A DNA stretch of 61,696 nt from an uncultured Oscillospiraceae bacterium (GCA_947629955.1 CANRFT010000010.1:1-61696), one strand, 5' to 3'; shown: positions 16,271-24,212, counted from the stretch's first letter. Numbers and translations: made by a program. Notes: generated by a model from the letters alone, not told the origin.

Positions 16271-18073
16271 TCAGTGTCTCACGATGGCGCCGAAGCGGCA
16301 GTTGGACTGGCACACGCCGCACTTGATGCACTTGTTGGTATCGATGACGTGGGGGTTCTTCACCGTGCCGGAGATGGCGCCCACCGGGCAGTTCCGGGCG
16401 CACAGGGTGCAGCCCTTGCACTTTTCGGGGATGATCTCGTACTTCAGCAGGTTGCGGCACACGCCGGCGGGGCAGCGCTTCTCCACCACGTGGGCGATGT
16501 ACTCGTCCTTGAAATACTTCAGCGTGGACAGCACCGGGTTGGGGGCCGACTGGCCCAGGGCGCACAGGGAGGAGTCCTTCAGGTGGTAACACAGCTCCTC
16601 GATGGTGTCCAGATCCTCCAGAGTGCCGTTGCCGTCGGTGATCTTGGTGAGCAGGTCCAGCAGGCGCTTGGTGCCGACGCGGCAGGGGGTGCACTTGCCG
16701 CAGGACTCGTCCACGCAGAACTCCAGGAAGAATTTGGCGATGTCCACCATGCAGTTGTCCTCGTCCATGACGATCAGTCCGCCGGAGCCCATCATGGAGC
16801 CGATGGCGGTGAGGGAGTCATAGTCGATGGGGGTGTCGATCAGGGAAGCGGGGATGCAGCCGCCGGAGGGGCCGCCGGTCTGGGCGGCCTTGAACTTCTT
16901 GCCGTTGGGGCAGCCGCCGCCGATGTCGTACACGATGGTGCGCAGGGTGGTGCCCATGGGGACCTCCACCAGGCCGGTGTTGGTGATCTTGCCGCCCAGG
17001 GCGAACACCTTGGTGCCCTTGGACTTCTCGGTGCCGATGGCGGCGAACTTCTCCCAGCCCTCGTTCAGGATCCAGGTGATGTTGGCGTAGGTCTCCACGT
17101 TGTTCAGCAGCGTGGGCTTGGCGAACAGGCCCTTGTTGGCCGGGAAGGGCGGACGGGGCCGGGGCTCGCCCCGGTGGCCCTCGATGGAGGTCATCAGAGC
17201 GGTCTCCTCGCCGCAGACGAAGGCGCCGGCGCCCAGGCGGAGCTCCAGGTCGAAGTCGAAGCCGGAGCCCAGGATGTCCTTGCCCAGCAGGCCGTACTCC
17301 CTGGCCTGGCCGATGGCCACCTCCAGGCGGTGGACGGCGATGGGGTACTCGGCGCGGATGTAGATGTAGCCCTGGTGGGCGCCGATGGCGTAGCCGGCGA
17401 TGGTCATGGCCTCGATGACGGAGAAGGGGTCGCCCTCCAGCACGGAGCGGTCCATGAACGCGCCGGGGTCGCCCTCGTCGGCGTTGCAGGCCACATACTT
17501 GACCCCGTCGTCACTGGTGGCATTATAGGTGAACTGCCACTTCTGGCCGGTGGAGAAGCCCGCGCCGCCGCGGCCCCGGAGGCCGGACTTCTTGACGCAG
17601 TCGATGATCTCCTGGGGCGGGGTCTGCTCGGTGAGGATGCGCTCCAGGGCGGTATACCCGTCCACGCCGATGTACTCGTCGATGGACTCGGGGTTGATGA
17701 CGCCGCAGTGCCGCAGGGCGATGCGCATCTGGTGCTTGTAGAAGTTGGTGTCAGACAGGGAGGTGACGGCCTCGGTCTCGTCGGCCTCCTTGTGGAGCAG
17801 GCGGGTGACGATGCGGCCCTTGACGATGTGCTCGGACACGATCTCGGGCACGTCCTCCTGGGTCACCCGGGTGTAGCAGGCGCCCTCGGGGAACACCATG
17901 ACGATGGGGCCCATGGCGCACAGGCCGAAGCAGCCGGTCTTGACCACCCGGACCTCCTGGTCCATGCCGGCGGCCTTCAGCTCTTCCTCAAACGCGGTGA
18001 TGAGCTTGGGGCTCTCGGAGGAGGTACAGCCGGTGCCGGTACAGACCATGATGTGACTGCGGATATGGCTCAT
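16271..18073 (-). CDS. hndC: Hydrogenase NADH/flavin subunit, NuoF-like (HndC/HydB)
   Basis: A 600-residue diaphorase subunit that binds FMN and NAD(P)H and is the usual site of electron bifurcation. Residues ~1-95 form a thioredoxin-like [2Fe-2S] domain (Cys11, 16, 48, 52). The NuoF core follows: GLRGRGGAGFSTGQKW (NADH/FMN site), CNADEGDPGAFMDR, GAGAFVCGEETALMTSIEG, and ESCGKCTPCRVG with a later Cys in SSLCALGQ for the [4Fe-4S] cluster. The C-terminus adds two ferredoxin clusters, CKGCTLCARNC and CIKCGVCQSNC. Length and domain order match HydB/HndC of trimeric hydrogenases. It follows hndB by 19 nt. Confidence 0.97.
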   Translation of the reverse strand: MSHIRSHIMVCTGTGCTSSESPKLITAFEEELKAAGMDQEVRVVKTGCFGLCAMGPIVMVFPEGACYTRVTQEDVPEIVSEHIVKGRIVTRLLHKEADETEAVTSLSDTNFYKHQMRIALRHCGVINPESIDEYIGVDGYTALERILTEQTPPQEIIDCVKKSGLRGRGGAGFSTGQKWQFTYNATSDDGVKYVACNADEGDPGAFMDRSVLEGDPFSVIEAMTIAGYAIGAHQGYIYIRAEYPIAVHRLEVAIGQAREYGLLGKDILGSGFDFDLELRLGAGAFVCGEETALMTSIEGHRGEPRPRPPFPANKGLFAKPTLLNNVETYANITWILNEGWEKFAAIGTEKSKGTKVFALGGKITNTGLVEVPMGTTLRTIVYDIGGGCPNGKKFKAAQTGGPSGGCIPASLIDTPIDYDSLTAIGSMMGSGGLIVMDEDNCMVDIAKFFLEFCVDESCGKCTPCRVGTKRLLDLLTKITDGNGTLEDLDTIEELCYHLKDSSLCALGQSAPNPVLSTLKYFKDEYIAHVVEKRCPAGVCRNLLKYEIIPEKCKGCTLCARNCPVGAISGTVKNPHVIDTNKCIKCGVCQSNCRFGAIVRH

Positions 18074-18092
18074 ATCGGGTTCCTCCTTCTGT

Positions 18093-18461
18093 TCAATCGG
18101 CGGCGCCGATGGTGTAATCGGTCACCACGCTGTGGTTGACCAGGTGCTGCTCCACGATGGCGGGCACCTTATCGGGCGTAAGATGCACATAGGTGACCTT
18201 CTCCTCGCCGGGGACGAACACCTCGGCCACCGGCTCCAGCCGGCACACGCCGATGCACCCGGTCTGAGACACGGACACGTTCTTCAGGCCCCGGCGGTCC
18301 ACCTCGTCCAAAAAGGCGGCCAGCACCGGGCGGGCTCCGGCGGCAATGCCGCAGGTGGCCATGCCCACCAGCACGCGGATGGTGTTCTCGTCGTTGTCGC
18401 GGACCTCCATCTGGCGCTTCATTTTTTCACGGATGGCTTTCAGTTCTTCCAGACTTTTCAT
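18093..18461 (-). CDS. hndB: Thioredoxin-like [2Fe-2S] subunit HndB
   Basis: A 122-residue ferredoxin with a thioredoxin-like fold. After a charged helix (residues 1-28), the four ligands are seen in GMATCGIAAGARP and QTGCIGVCRLEP (Cys37 and Cys68/72 region), spacing typical of the NuoE/HndB group; only three of the four classical Cys are obvious, so the cluster site should be checked. It is a separate gene in Hnd-type operons. The start ATG overlaps the stop of the preceding ATPase gene (ATGA), indicating translational coupling. Confidence 0.9.
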   Translation of the reverse strand: MKSLEELKAIREKMKRQMEVRDNDENTIRVLVGMATCGIAAGARPVLAAFLDEVDRRGLKNVSVSQTGCIGVCRLEPVAEVFVPGEEKVTYVHLTPDKVPAIVEQHLVNHSVVTDYTIGAAD

Positions 18462-19039
18462 GTTATCTCTCCTTCGATCATGGCGGCGGGGTCGATGGCC
18501 ACGGCCGCCTGTTGTTCCTGCTCGGTCAGATAATCCTGGATCCAGGCGAAGATCTCCGGCTCGGCCAGAGAGACGTCATCCCCCAGCACCTCCCGCAGCT
18601 CCGCCGTGGACAGCTCCGCCGTCCCGTTGGGGGTGGCATGGCGATAGGTGAACTCCACGTCCGGACTGCCCTGGATCAGCATGGCGATGGTGCCGGGCAG
18701 GTCTCCCAGCGGCGGGCAGTCCAGGTGCCGCCGCTGGAACCGGGCGGTGACGGCGGTGCCCACGCCCACGGTGCTCTGAATGTCCAGCGAGCCGCCGGTC
18801 TGCTCCGCCGTCAGTCGGTAGAGGGGCAGGCCCAGGCCCACCTTGCGGGTGGTGCGGGTGGTGGTGAAGGGGTCGGTGACGGTGGCGAGGAACTCCGGAG
18901 CCATGCCCCGGCCGTCGTCCCGGATGGTGATGGTCAGCCAGCCCCGCTCGTCCTCCTCCAGGCCGATGTCCACATGGCCGGCCCCGGCGGTCACCGAGTT
19001 CTTGGCCACGTCCAACAGGTGGAGGGACAGCTCCTTCAT
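18458..19039 (-). CDS. Kinase-like (GHKL) ATPase inside the hydrogenase operon
   Basis: A 193-residue protein. Residues ~1-105 are a histidine-kinase-type ATPase domain: the N box LLDVAKNSVTAGA (Asn ~14), G1 DDGRGMAP (~41-48), G2 KVGLGLPLYR (~66-75) and the G3-like VGVGTAVTARF. There is no dimerisation/phospho-acceptor His domain in front. Residues ~110-193 are a unique C-terminal part with no family I recognise. It overlaps hndA and hndB by four nt on both sides, so it is made with the hydrogenase. Similar stand-alone ATPases occur in other HndABCD loci; the function is probably regulatory (protein kinase or anti-sigma-like), not electron transfer. Confidence 0.88.
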   Translation of the reverse strand: MKELSLHLLDVAKNSVTAGAGHVDIGLEEDERGWLTITIRDDGRGMAPEFLATVTDPFTTTRTTRKVGLGLPLYRLTAEQTGGSLDIQSTVGVGTAVTARFQRRHLDCPPLGDLPGTIAMLIQGSPDVEFTYRHATPNGTAELSTAELREVLGDDVSLAEPEIFAWIQDYLTEQEQQAAVAIDPAAMIEGEIT

Positions 19040-19539
19040 CCCTGCGCCAGGTACTTGTCCAGAATGGGCCCCACCTGGTCGGGGGTCAGGCGGCCGTACA
19101 CATCGTCATTGATCGTCATGACGGGGGCCAGGCCGCAGGCGCCGATGCACCGGCAGGCGTCCAGAGAGAACGCTCCGTCCGGGGTGATGCCGCCGGGGGC
19201 GATGTTCAGCTTCTTTTCCACCGCGTCCAGCACGCCGGCGGCGCCCTTCACGTAGCAGGCGGTGCCCAGGCACACGGAGATCTGATACTTGCCCTTGGGG
19301 TTCAGAGAGAAGAACGAATAGAAGCTGGCCACGCCGTACACCTCGGACAGCGGGATGTCCAGCCCCTCGGCCACCATGATCTGGACCTCCTCGGGCAGAT
19401 AGCCGAAGATCTCCTGGGCGGCCTGGAGCACCGGCATGGTGGCGCCGGGTTGTCCCTTGTGGGCCTCGATCACCTGGCGCAGGCGCTCCTCCTGCTCCGG
19501 GGTGCCCTGATAGGGAACGGCGGTCTTGCAGTTGGGCAT
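19036..19539 (-). CDS. hndA: Hydrogenase NuoE-like subunit HndA
   Basis: A 167-residue [2Fe-2S] subunit of the NuoE family. The N-terminal helical part (QEERLRQVIEAHKGQPG, then PVLQAAQEIFGYLPEEVQ) leads to YGVASFYSFFSLNPKG and the ligand motifs CLGTACYVKG (Cys ~91/96) and CRCIGACG (~132-138). Passes electrons between the flavin subunit and the catalytic subunit. The ATG at 19539 is preferred over an upstream start because GGAGG lies nine nt in front. First gene of the enzyme half of the cluster, with its own promoter and a leader hairpin at 19568-19586. Confidence 0.96.
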   Translation of the reverse strand: MPNCKTAVPYQGTPEQEERLRQVIEAHKGQPGATMPVLQAAQEIFGYLPEEVQIMVAEGLDIPLSEVYGVASFYSFFSLNPKGKYQISVCLGTACYVKGAAGVLDAVEKKLNIAPGGITPDGAFSLDACRCIGACGLAPVMTINDDVYGRLTPDQVGPILDKYLAQG

Positions 19540-19567
19540 ATATGGTTTCCTCCTTTTCAGTAGAAAT

Positions 19568-19586
19568 GCGGGAGACAAACTCCCGC
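19568..19586 (-). promoter_or_regulatory. Leader hairpin before hndA
   Basis: GCGGGAG / CTCCCGC with a five-nt loop in the 5' leader of the hydrogenase mRNA, about 30 nt before the ATG and upstream of its ribosome site. Likely an mRNA stability or regulatory element. Confidence 0.4.
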
Positions 19587-19623
19587 GTGAATCAAAATAT
19601 GGGGCAGCATTGCGCTCGTGATG

Positions 19624-19653
19624 ATTTTAACATACTGACAACGGTTTGCGCAA
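19624..19653 (-). promoter_or_regulatory. Promoter of the hnd hydrogenase operon
   Basis: Minus strand -35 TTGCGC, 18-bp spacer, extended -10 TGT-TAAAAT. A TTGTGAAAAATTTGT stretch (19687-19701 on the other strand) about 50-60 bp upstream resembles half of a Rex (NADH-sensing) operator. Confidence 0.55.
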
Positions 19654-19716
19654 GGTAACTTCATTGAAAAAAGCCGGCAAAATCGACAAATTTTTCACAA
19701 AACGTCAGCTTTTCGT

Positions 19717-20433
19717 TCAGCGGCATCCCCGTCGGAGCCAATCCAGCGCCGCCTGCGGGGTGCGCTCGGGCAGCTCCATGTACTGGTGGGCGTCGGGGAT
19801 CTGGTCCAGATAGTGGGCGTCGCAGGCGGTGACGTGGGGCACCCCCTTCAGATCGGGCCGGTCGAACAGGTCCGTCGGGCAGTTCCTGGACGCCTCCGCC
19901 AGCGGGAAGCCCATATCCGGATCCCATAGGCCCAAGTTGGCCAGCAGGGAAAAAGAGGGCCTGTCGATGTGGGCCGGGTAGGCCAGCCCGCCGCAGGCGG
20001 CGGCCAGGGCCGCCGCCTCGTAGGCGCTGACGGTAGTGGCCCCGGCGTAAAACAGGTCCTCCTCCCCAAGCACGTTGTCGTCCTCGTCCATCAGAATCTG
20101 GGGGCCGTAGATGTCCCGCTTGTTTTTGATGGGGGGCAGGCGGTCCCTCACCAGGGCGCCGAACCGCTCCGCCTCCGCAAGGCCGGGGAACAGGCAGACG
20201 ATATGGACTTCCTCCGCGGAGGTGAGCTCCATGCCGGGGAGGGCCAGCAGGCCGTACCGCTCCGCCGCCCGGCAGAAGGCGCCGCAGTTGCCCACCGCGT
20301 TGTGGTCGGTGAGGGCGACGATGTCCAGCCCCGCCAGGGCGCACATCCCCGCCAGATTGTTGGGGGTGTTGTCCTCGCCGCCGCAGGGGGAGAGGCAGCT
20401 GTGCATATGCAGATCGAAGGAGAATTTGGGCAC
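19717..20433 (-). CDS. PHP-domain phosphoesterase
   Basis: A 238-residue PHP protein, a metal-dependent phosphoesterase fold. Metal ligands are intact: DLHMHSCLSPCG (~residues 7-18), ALTDHNAVGN (~40-49), GMELTSAEE (Glu ~68), PAHIDRPSF (~150) and CDAHYLDQIPDAHQY near the end. Substrate unknown; family members cleave phosphate esters or act with polymerases or histidinol phosphate. It is the last gene of the regulatory half of the hydrogen module, 40 nt after a DRTGG gene. The same pairing with [FeFe] hydrogenase genes is known in other Clostridia. Confidence 0.88.
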   Translation of the reverse strand: MPKFSFDLHMHSCLSPCGGEDNTPNNLAGMCALAGLDIVALTDHNAVGNCGAFCRAAERYGLLALPGMELTSAEEVHIVCLFPGLAEAERFGALVRDRLPPIKNKRDIYGPQILMDEDDNVLGEEDLFYAGATTVSAYEAAALAAACGGLAYPAHIDRPSFSLLANLGLWDPDMGFPLAEASRNCPTDLFDRPDLKGVPHVTACDAHYLDQIPDAHQYMELPERTPQAALDWLRRGCR

Positions 20434-20473
20434 GCTCTCACCCCCTTGGCGTATTTGGATTTCCCGGGAAATG

Positions 20474-20803
20474 TCAGCCGATCAGCCCGTGGAGCTTTCC
20501 GGCGCAGGCATAGGTGGGCATCGCCGTGCCCAGCAGGTTGACCCCCTGGAGCCTGGCCTTGTCCAGCAGGGCCGGGTCGGGCTGCACCCCCTCGGTGAGG
20601 ATGACGCAGGCCACGTCGGCCAGGGCGGCCACGGCGGCCACGTTCACGTTGCTCATGATGGTGAGCCACGCGCCGCCGGCCACCGCCCGGCCCATGACCC
20701 AGCTCAGCAGGTCGCCGCAGTAGCCGCCGGCGGTCTCCCGGTCCGGGTCGTCCATGGCAAACACCGTCAGGTCCAGCTCGTCGGCCAGTTGTCGGACTAT
20801 CAT
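20474..20803 (-). CDS. DRTGG-domain protein (second)
   Basis: A 109-residue stand-alone DRTGG-type domain, the small domain known from HPr kinase-like and phosphotransacetylase N-terminal regions. Visible: MIVRQLADELDLTVFAM, GGYCGDLLSWVMGRA (the GGx3GDLLS hallmark), GAWLTIMSNVNVAAVAALAD and an IL-rich core strand. No catalytic residues, so likely a ligand-binding or partner module. Its start ATG overlaps the stop of the sensory hydrogenase gene (ATGA). A second DRTGG gene opens the same operon, so the two may pair or sense different ligands. Confidence 0.85.
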   Translation of the reverse strand: MIVRQLADELDLTVFAMDDPDRETAGGYCGDLLSWVMGRAVAGGAWLTIMSNVNVAAVAALADVACVILTEGVQPDPALLDKARLQGVNLLGTAMPTYACAGKLHGLIG

Positions 20804-22137
20804 GATGTCACCTCCCCGTCTTTTGCCGAAGACCTCGCCCGCCGCCGGAAGGGGGCGGGCAGATAGGCGTCGGGATCGGTCCCCACGGCCTCGTGCTGCA
20901 TCCGCTCCCGGACCCGGAAGATGCAGTCGTCCACGGAGGCCCGGCCCATGACCACGTCCTCCGCGAAGGCCCGGCAGGAGGGGGCTCCGCAGGAGCCGCA
21001 CCGGAGGCCGGGCAGCTGCTCCTCCAGCTGCTGGATGAGCATGAGCTTCTCCATGGCCTTCCGCCGGTTGGGGTCCAGCTGGAAGGTGGGGAGGAACTCC
21101 GGCTTCTCGGTGGACTCCAGGATGGCGGCAACCTCCTCCCGGGCGGCGGCCGTGGGCGTGCGGGACGGAGGCATATTGCCGATCAGGTCCTTGAGCCGCA
21201 TTTTGGCGGTAAAGGGGTTCTCCACGTTGAGACAGCCCCCCAGGCAGCCCTTGGTACAGGCCCGCAGCTCGATAAAGTCGGCGTCGGGCATGCGGCCGTC
21301 CTCGATCTCCTCCAGCATTTTGATCACGTTGACGATGCCGTCCACAGAGATATACCGGGCGCCCCGGCGGGACAGGGCCTCCCCGCCGGAAAAGGCCCAG
21401 CTGGCCCCCTCCCGGCCACTGGCCAGGGGCAGGATCTCCGCATGGGACAGCTGGCGCATGGGCTCCAGCAGCTCCAGGTACACGTCCCGGATGGCCAGGG
21501 CGCCGTCCAGCACCCTCTTTTTCAGCCCGTTGGGGGCGGAGACCGCGGTGACCTGGGAGGAGCAGGGCACGATGGAGAACACGCCGATGTCCCCGGGCGG
21601 GATGCCGGCCTCCTCCGCCCGGCGGCGGGCCAGGATGGCGGCCAGCTCCACCGGGGTGATCACCGGGGCCAGGTGGCCCAGCAGGTCGGGGAAGCGGATG
21701 CAGATCAGCCGCACCACCGCAGGGCAGGCCGGGGACAGCTCCGGCGTCAGGGTGGCGTGGTCCTTCTCCCAGTCGTCCATGACATCCGCCAGCACCTCGG
21801 CGGAGGCGGCGGATTCATATATGTCGTCGAACCCTATCGCCAGCAGGGCGTTGAGGACGATGTTCACGTCGTCCAGATTGTGGAACTGGGCGTACAGGGC
21901 GGGATCGGGCACGGCGATGGTGTAGGGGAAGCGCTCCAGGGCCTCCCGCACATCGGCCCGCTGGGAGCGGACCGCCTGGTGGGGGCAAACCTGGATGCAG
22001 GTACCGCAGTCGATACAGCGGTTGGGCAGGATGGTGGCCTTGCCGTTTCTCACACGGATGGCCTCGGTGGGGCAGCTCTTGATGCAGGTGGTGCAGCCCC
22101 GACACTTTTTCAATGCCAATGCCACGGAATGGCGCAC
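20800..22137 (-). CDS. Putative sensory [FeFe] hydrogenase (HydS-like, no PAS domain)
   Basis: A 445-residue H-cluster protein. Two [4Fe-4S] ferredoxin motifs at the N-terminus (Cys12-22, Cys41-51) precede the hydrogenase domain. The four H-cluster ligands survive with normal spacing: Cys138, Cys192, Cys294 and Cys298, in SPACPAVV, VPCSSQ and RACTKGCLGGC. The proton-relay Cys is replaced by Ala137, a hallmark of sensory HydS enzymes, and L2 lacks the usual KxxE. C-terminal residues ~375-405 hold an extra Fe-S domain (CGSCGAPSC...C). PAS and phosphatase domains found in longer HydS are missing, resembling the short group D type. GTG 22137 is chosen for its eight-nt spacing from AAGGAGG. Probably senses H2 for the neighbours. 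Confidence 0.85.
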   Translation of the reverse strand: MRHSVALALKKCRGCTTCIKSCPTEAIRVRNGKATILPNRCIDCGTCIQVCPHQAVRSQRADVREALERFPYTIAVPDPALYAQFHNLDDVNIVLNALLAIGFDDIYESAASAEVLADVMDDWEKDHATLTPELSPACPAVVRLICIRFPDLLGHLAPVITPVELAAILARRRAEEAGIPPGDIGVFSIVPCSSQVTAVSAPNGLKKRVLDGALAIRDVYLELLEPMRQLSHAEILPLASGREGASWAFSGGEALSRRGARYISVDGIVNVIKMLEEIEDGRMPDADFIELRACTKGCLGGCLNVENPFTAKMRLKDLIGNMPPSRTPTAAAREEVAAILESTEKPEFLPTFQLDPNRRKAMEKLMLIQQLEEQLPGLRCGSCGAPSCRAFAEDVVMGRASVDDCIFRVRERMQHEAVGTDPDAYLPAPFRRRARSSAKDGEVTS

Positions 22138-22174
22138 GCCGGACACCTCCTTGTGGCGCGCGATGGCGCAGGAT

Positions 22175-22609
22175 TCAGGACGGGATCTTCACGACCATGG
22201 TGACGGTGGTGCCCACCCCCACGATGGATTTGATCTTCATCTCGTCGCTGTACTTTTTCATATTAGGCAGGCCCATGCCGGCGCCGAAGCCCAGGTCCCG
22301 CACCGAGTCGGCGGCGGTGGACCAGCCGGCCTGCATGGCCTTGTCGATGTCGGGGATGCCGGGGCCGTAGTCGGTGAGAGTGATGGTAATGTCGTCCAGC
22401 CCCACGTCCACCATGGCCAGGCCGCCGTTGGCGTGGATGACCATGTTGATCTCCCCCTCGTACATGCACACCGACACCCGGCGGATGGTCCCCGGGTCGA
22501 TGCCCAGCTTGCGGAGCGTCTGCTTGACGCCGGAGGACGCCTCCCCCGCGCGGGTCAGATCGCCCCCCTCCACCTGGTAGGACAGGTGGATCCTGTCATC
22601 GCCGTTCAT
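22175..22609 (-). CDS. RsbW-like anti-sigma/kinase ATPase
   Basis: A 144-residue GHKL ATPase of the RsbW/SpoIIAB type. Marks: VKQTLRKLGIDPGTIRRVSV, then CMYEGEINMVIHANGG with the N-box Asn, DYGPGIPDIDKAM (G1) and GFGAGMGLPNMKKYSD (G2), and a G3-like GVGTTVTMVVKI. In this family such proteins bind or phosphorylate a partner. No sigma factor or anti-anti-sigma gene is close, so its partner may be a DRTGG protein or the HydS-like sensor. The start overlaps the stop of the upstream DRTGG gene by four nt; it ends 37 nt before the HydS-like start. Confidence 0.9.
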   Translation of the reverse strand: MNGDDRIHLSYQVEGGDLTRAGEASSGVKQTLRKLGIDPGTIRRVSVCMYEGEINMVIHANGGLAMVDVGLDDITITLTDYGPGIPDIDKAMQAGWSTAADSVRDLGFGAGMGLPNMKKYSDEMKIKSIVGVGTTVTMVVKIPS

Positions 22610-22944
22610 TCGTTGAGCCCCGCGGTGTAGAGCAGGCCGCAGGCCTGGTACATCCGCTTGTCGGTGGCCAGCACCGCCAGGCCCCGGTCCTGGGCCAGCT
22701 GGAGAATGGAGGCGTCCGGCCGCTTCCCCCGGACGAAGATGACGCAGCACATGTCCATCATCTCGGCGGTGCGGACGACCTGGGGGCTCACCAGGCCGGT
22801 GAGCAGCAGGGACTGGTTGTGTACGTAGGCGAGCACATCGCTCATCAGGTCGCTGCCGCAGGCGGAATGGACCTCCGCGTCCAGCAGCTCCTCGCCGGTG
22901 AGCACCTCGGCGTTCAGGACATCGCGGACTTCGTTCAGGGTCAT
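22606..22944 (-). CDS. DRTGG-domain protein (first)
   Basis: A 112-residue DRTGG-like domain, first gene of the sensory half of the hydrogen module. It reads MTLNEVRDVLNAEVLTG, then ACGSDLMSDVLAYVHNQ (the GSDLMSDVL form of the DRTGG motif), LLLTGLVSPQVVRTAEMMDM and FVRGKRPDASILQLAQDRG. Similar in fold to the second DRTGG gene 1.8 kb downstream but clearly diverged. GGAGG lies a normal distance before the ATG. Role unknown; co-occurrence with HydS-like and kinase-like genes suggests signal relay. Confidence 0.83.
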   Translation of the reverse strand: MTLNEVRDVLNAEVLTGEELLDAEVHSACGSDLMSDVLAYVHNQSLLLTGLVSPQVVRTAEMMDMCCVIFVRGKRPDASILQLAQDRGLAVLATDKRMYQACGLLYTAGLNE

Positions 22945-22993
22945 GGTTGACTCCTCCCCTCAAGTATTACCCTGACATGATCTAACAAATCAC

Positions 22994-23022
22994 ATCATAA
23001 CACAACATCACCAAAAAGGAAA
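22994..23022 (-). promoter_or_regulatory. Candidate promoter of the hydrogen-sensing operon
   Basis: Minus strand extended -10 TGT-TATGAT with a weak -35 TTTCCT at 17 bp. Two direct ACATCA repeats (23 bases around 22992-23009) overlap the -10. About 50 nt leader before the first DRTGG gene. Confidence 0.4.
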
Positions 23023-23093
23023 TAGAAAATGGAAGATTTTTTGGGAATTATTTGGCTCCCCGGCCGATACAGCAGCGGCGCGCCCCGCGGTCC

Positions 23094-24176
23094 TCAGTTC
23101 AGCGTGAAGTCCAGATACACCGGGTTGTGGTCGCTCCACTGAAAGCCGGTGTCCGCCACGGCGGCCTCCTCCACCCCCACGTTGGCGGAGACGATGAAGC
23201 CGTCCACGGTGACGCAGAAGTCATCCTCCCCGTAAGGCCGGTCGGCGTTGCGGCAGGAGGGCACGGGGTTTTCCTCATCAAAGGGCGCCACGATGCTGAG
23301 CCCCTCCGGGATGATCTCCGCCGGGATGGGCTGGGCCCAGGTGTACTCCGGCCCGGTGACGCCGAAGGAGGCCCCGCCGTCCCCCAGCAGGTCCTTGTTG
23401 AAGTCCCCGCCGGCCACGCACCAATTGCCCTTCTCATACTCCGCCAGCATGTCCCCGAACAGCATCTTCAGCTGGTCGTCGGCGATGGTCCCGTCGCTGG
23501 TGTAGGCGGACAGGTGCAGGTCGTACAGCACCAGCTCCCCTTCGCTGCCGGGCACGGGGATCCGCTGGACGGAGTAGCAGCGGTCCAGGTCCACCAGCTT
23601 CATGAATCCCTCCTCGATGGGGAGGCTCCGCCGCAGGGCGGAGGAGATGGGGAACCGGGAGAACACGGCGATGCCGGCCCTGTTGGCCCCATGGGGCTCC
23701 AGCGGCGGCCAGAACAGATAGGGGCTGTCGTAGTTCTGGGCGAAGGTGCCGTACGGGAACCGACCGCCCAGCAGCTCCTTCGTCAGGGCCAGCTCGTCGA
23801 TGTGGTGGCTGCGGGTGCCGTCCACATCCAGCTCCTGCACCAGCAGGAAGTCGGGGTCCAGGGCGGTCACCGCCTCCATGGCCCCGGTCAGATTCTCCCG
23901 CACCGCCTCCGGCGACCGGGCCCGGCTCTCGGTGCCGCCGTCCATGAAGAAGCTGTAGTCGGCGCTGTAGGCCCCGAAGCCCACGTTGCAGGAGACGACC
24001 CGGCAGGTCTCCCCCGCCGTGAGTTGGCTGTCCGCCGCGCCGCCGGCGGTGTCCACCTCCAGGAGGATGTTGTCCTCCAGCCGGTAGTAGTCGATAAACA
24101 CGTAGGCCACGTAGCCGCCCACCACAAGCACGGCGGCCAGGATGACGCACAGCAGGGCGATCAGGAATTTTTTCAT
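23094..24176 (-). CDS. Membrane-anchored endonuclease/exonuclease/phosphatase-family protein
   Basis: A 360-residue EEP-fold protein with one N-terminal membrane helix (residues ~4-28, KKFLIALLCVILAAVLV), so the catalytic domain is outside. EEP motifs: RVVSCNVGFGAY (~59-70, Asn), LVQELDVDGTRS (Glu ~112), LYDLHLSAY, GGDFNKDLLG (Asp/Asn), and SDHNPVYLDF at the end (Asp-His catalytic pair). The metal-dependent phosphodiesterase core looks complete. Substrate unknown: extracellular nucleic acid, phospholipid or another phosphodiester. It has its own extended promoter and is divergent from the SGNH lipoprotein gene. Confidence 0.88.
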   Translation of the reverse strand: MKKFLIALLCVILAAVLVVGGYVAYVFIDYYRLEDNILLEVDTAGGAADSQLTAGETCRVVSCNVGFGAYSADYSFFMDGGTESRARSPEAVRENLTGAMEAVTALDPDFLLVQELDVDGTRSHHIDELALTKELLGGRFPYGTFAQNYDSPYLFWPPLEPHGANRAGIAVFSRFPISSALRRSLPIEEGFMKLVDLDRCYSVQRIPVPGSEGELVLYDLHLSAYTSDGTIADDQLKMLFGDMLAEYEKGNWCVAGGDFNKDLLGDGGASFGVTGPEYTWAQPIPAEIIPEGLSIVAPFDEENPVPSCRNADRPYGEDDFCVTVDGFIVSANVGVEEAAVADTGFQWSDHNPVYLDFTLN

Positions 24177-24212
24177 GGGGCCTCCCTCTCTTCCAGTGAT
24201 ATTCTTGCGGCC

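Noticed and set aside
13873-18139. Long plus-strand open frames opposite the hydrogenase genes, and similar ones opposite secA and purL
   Set aside because: Same cause: antisense frames rich in Gly, Ala, His, Val with no known domains. The true genes have full motifs.
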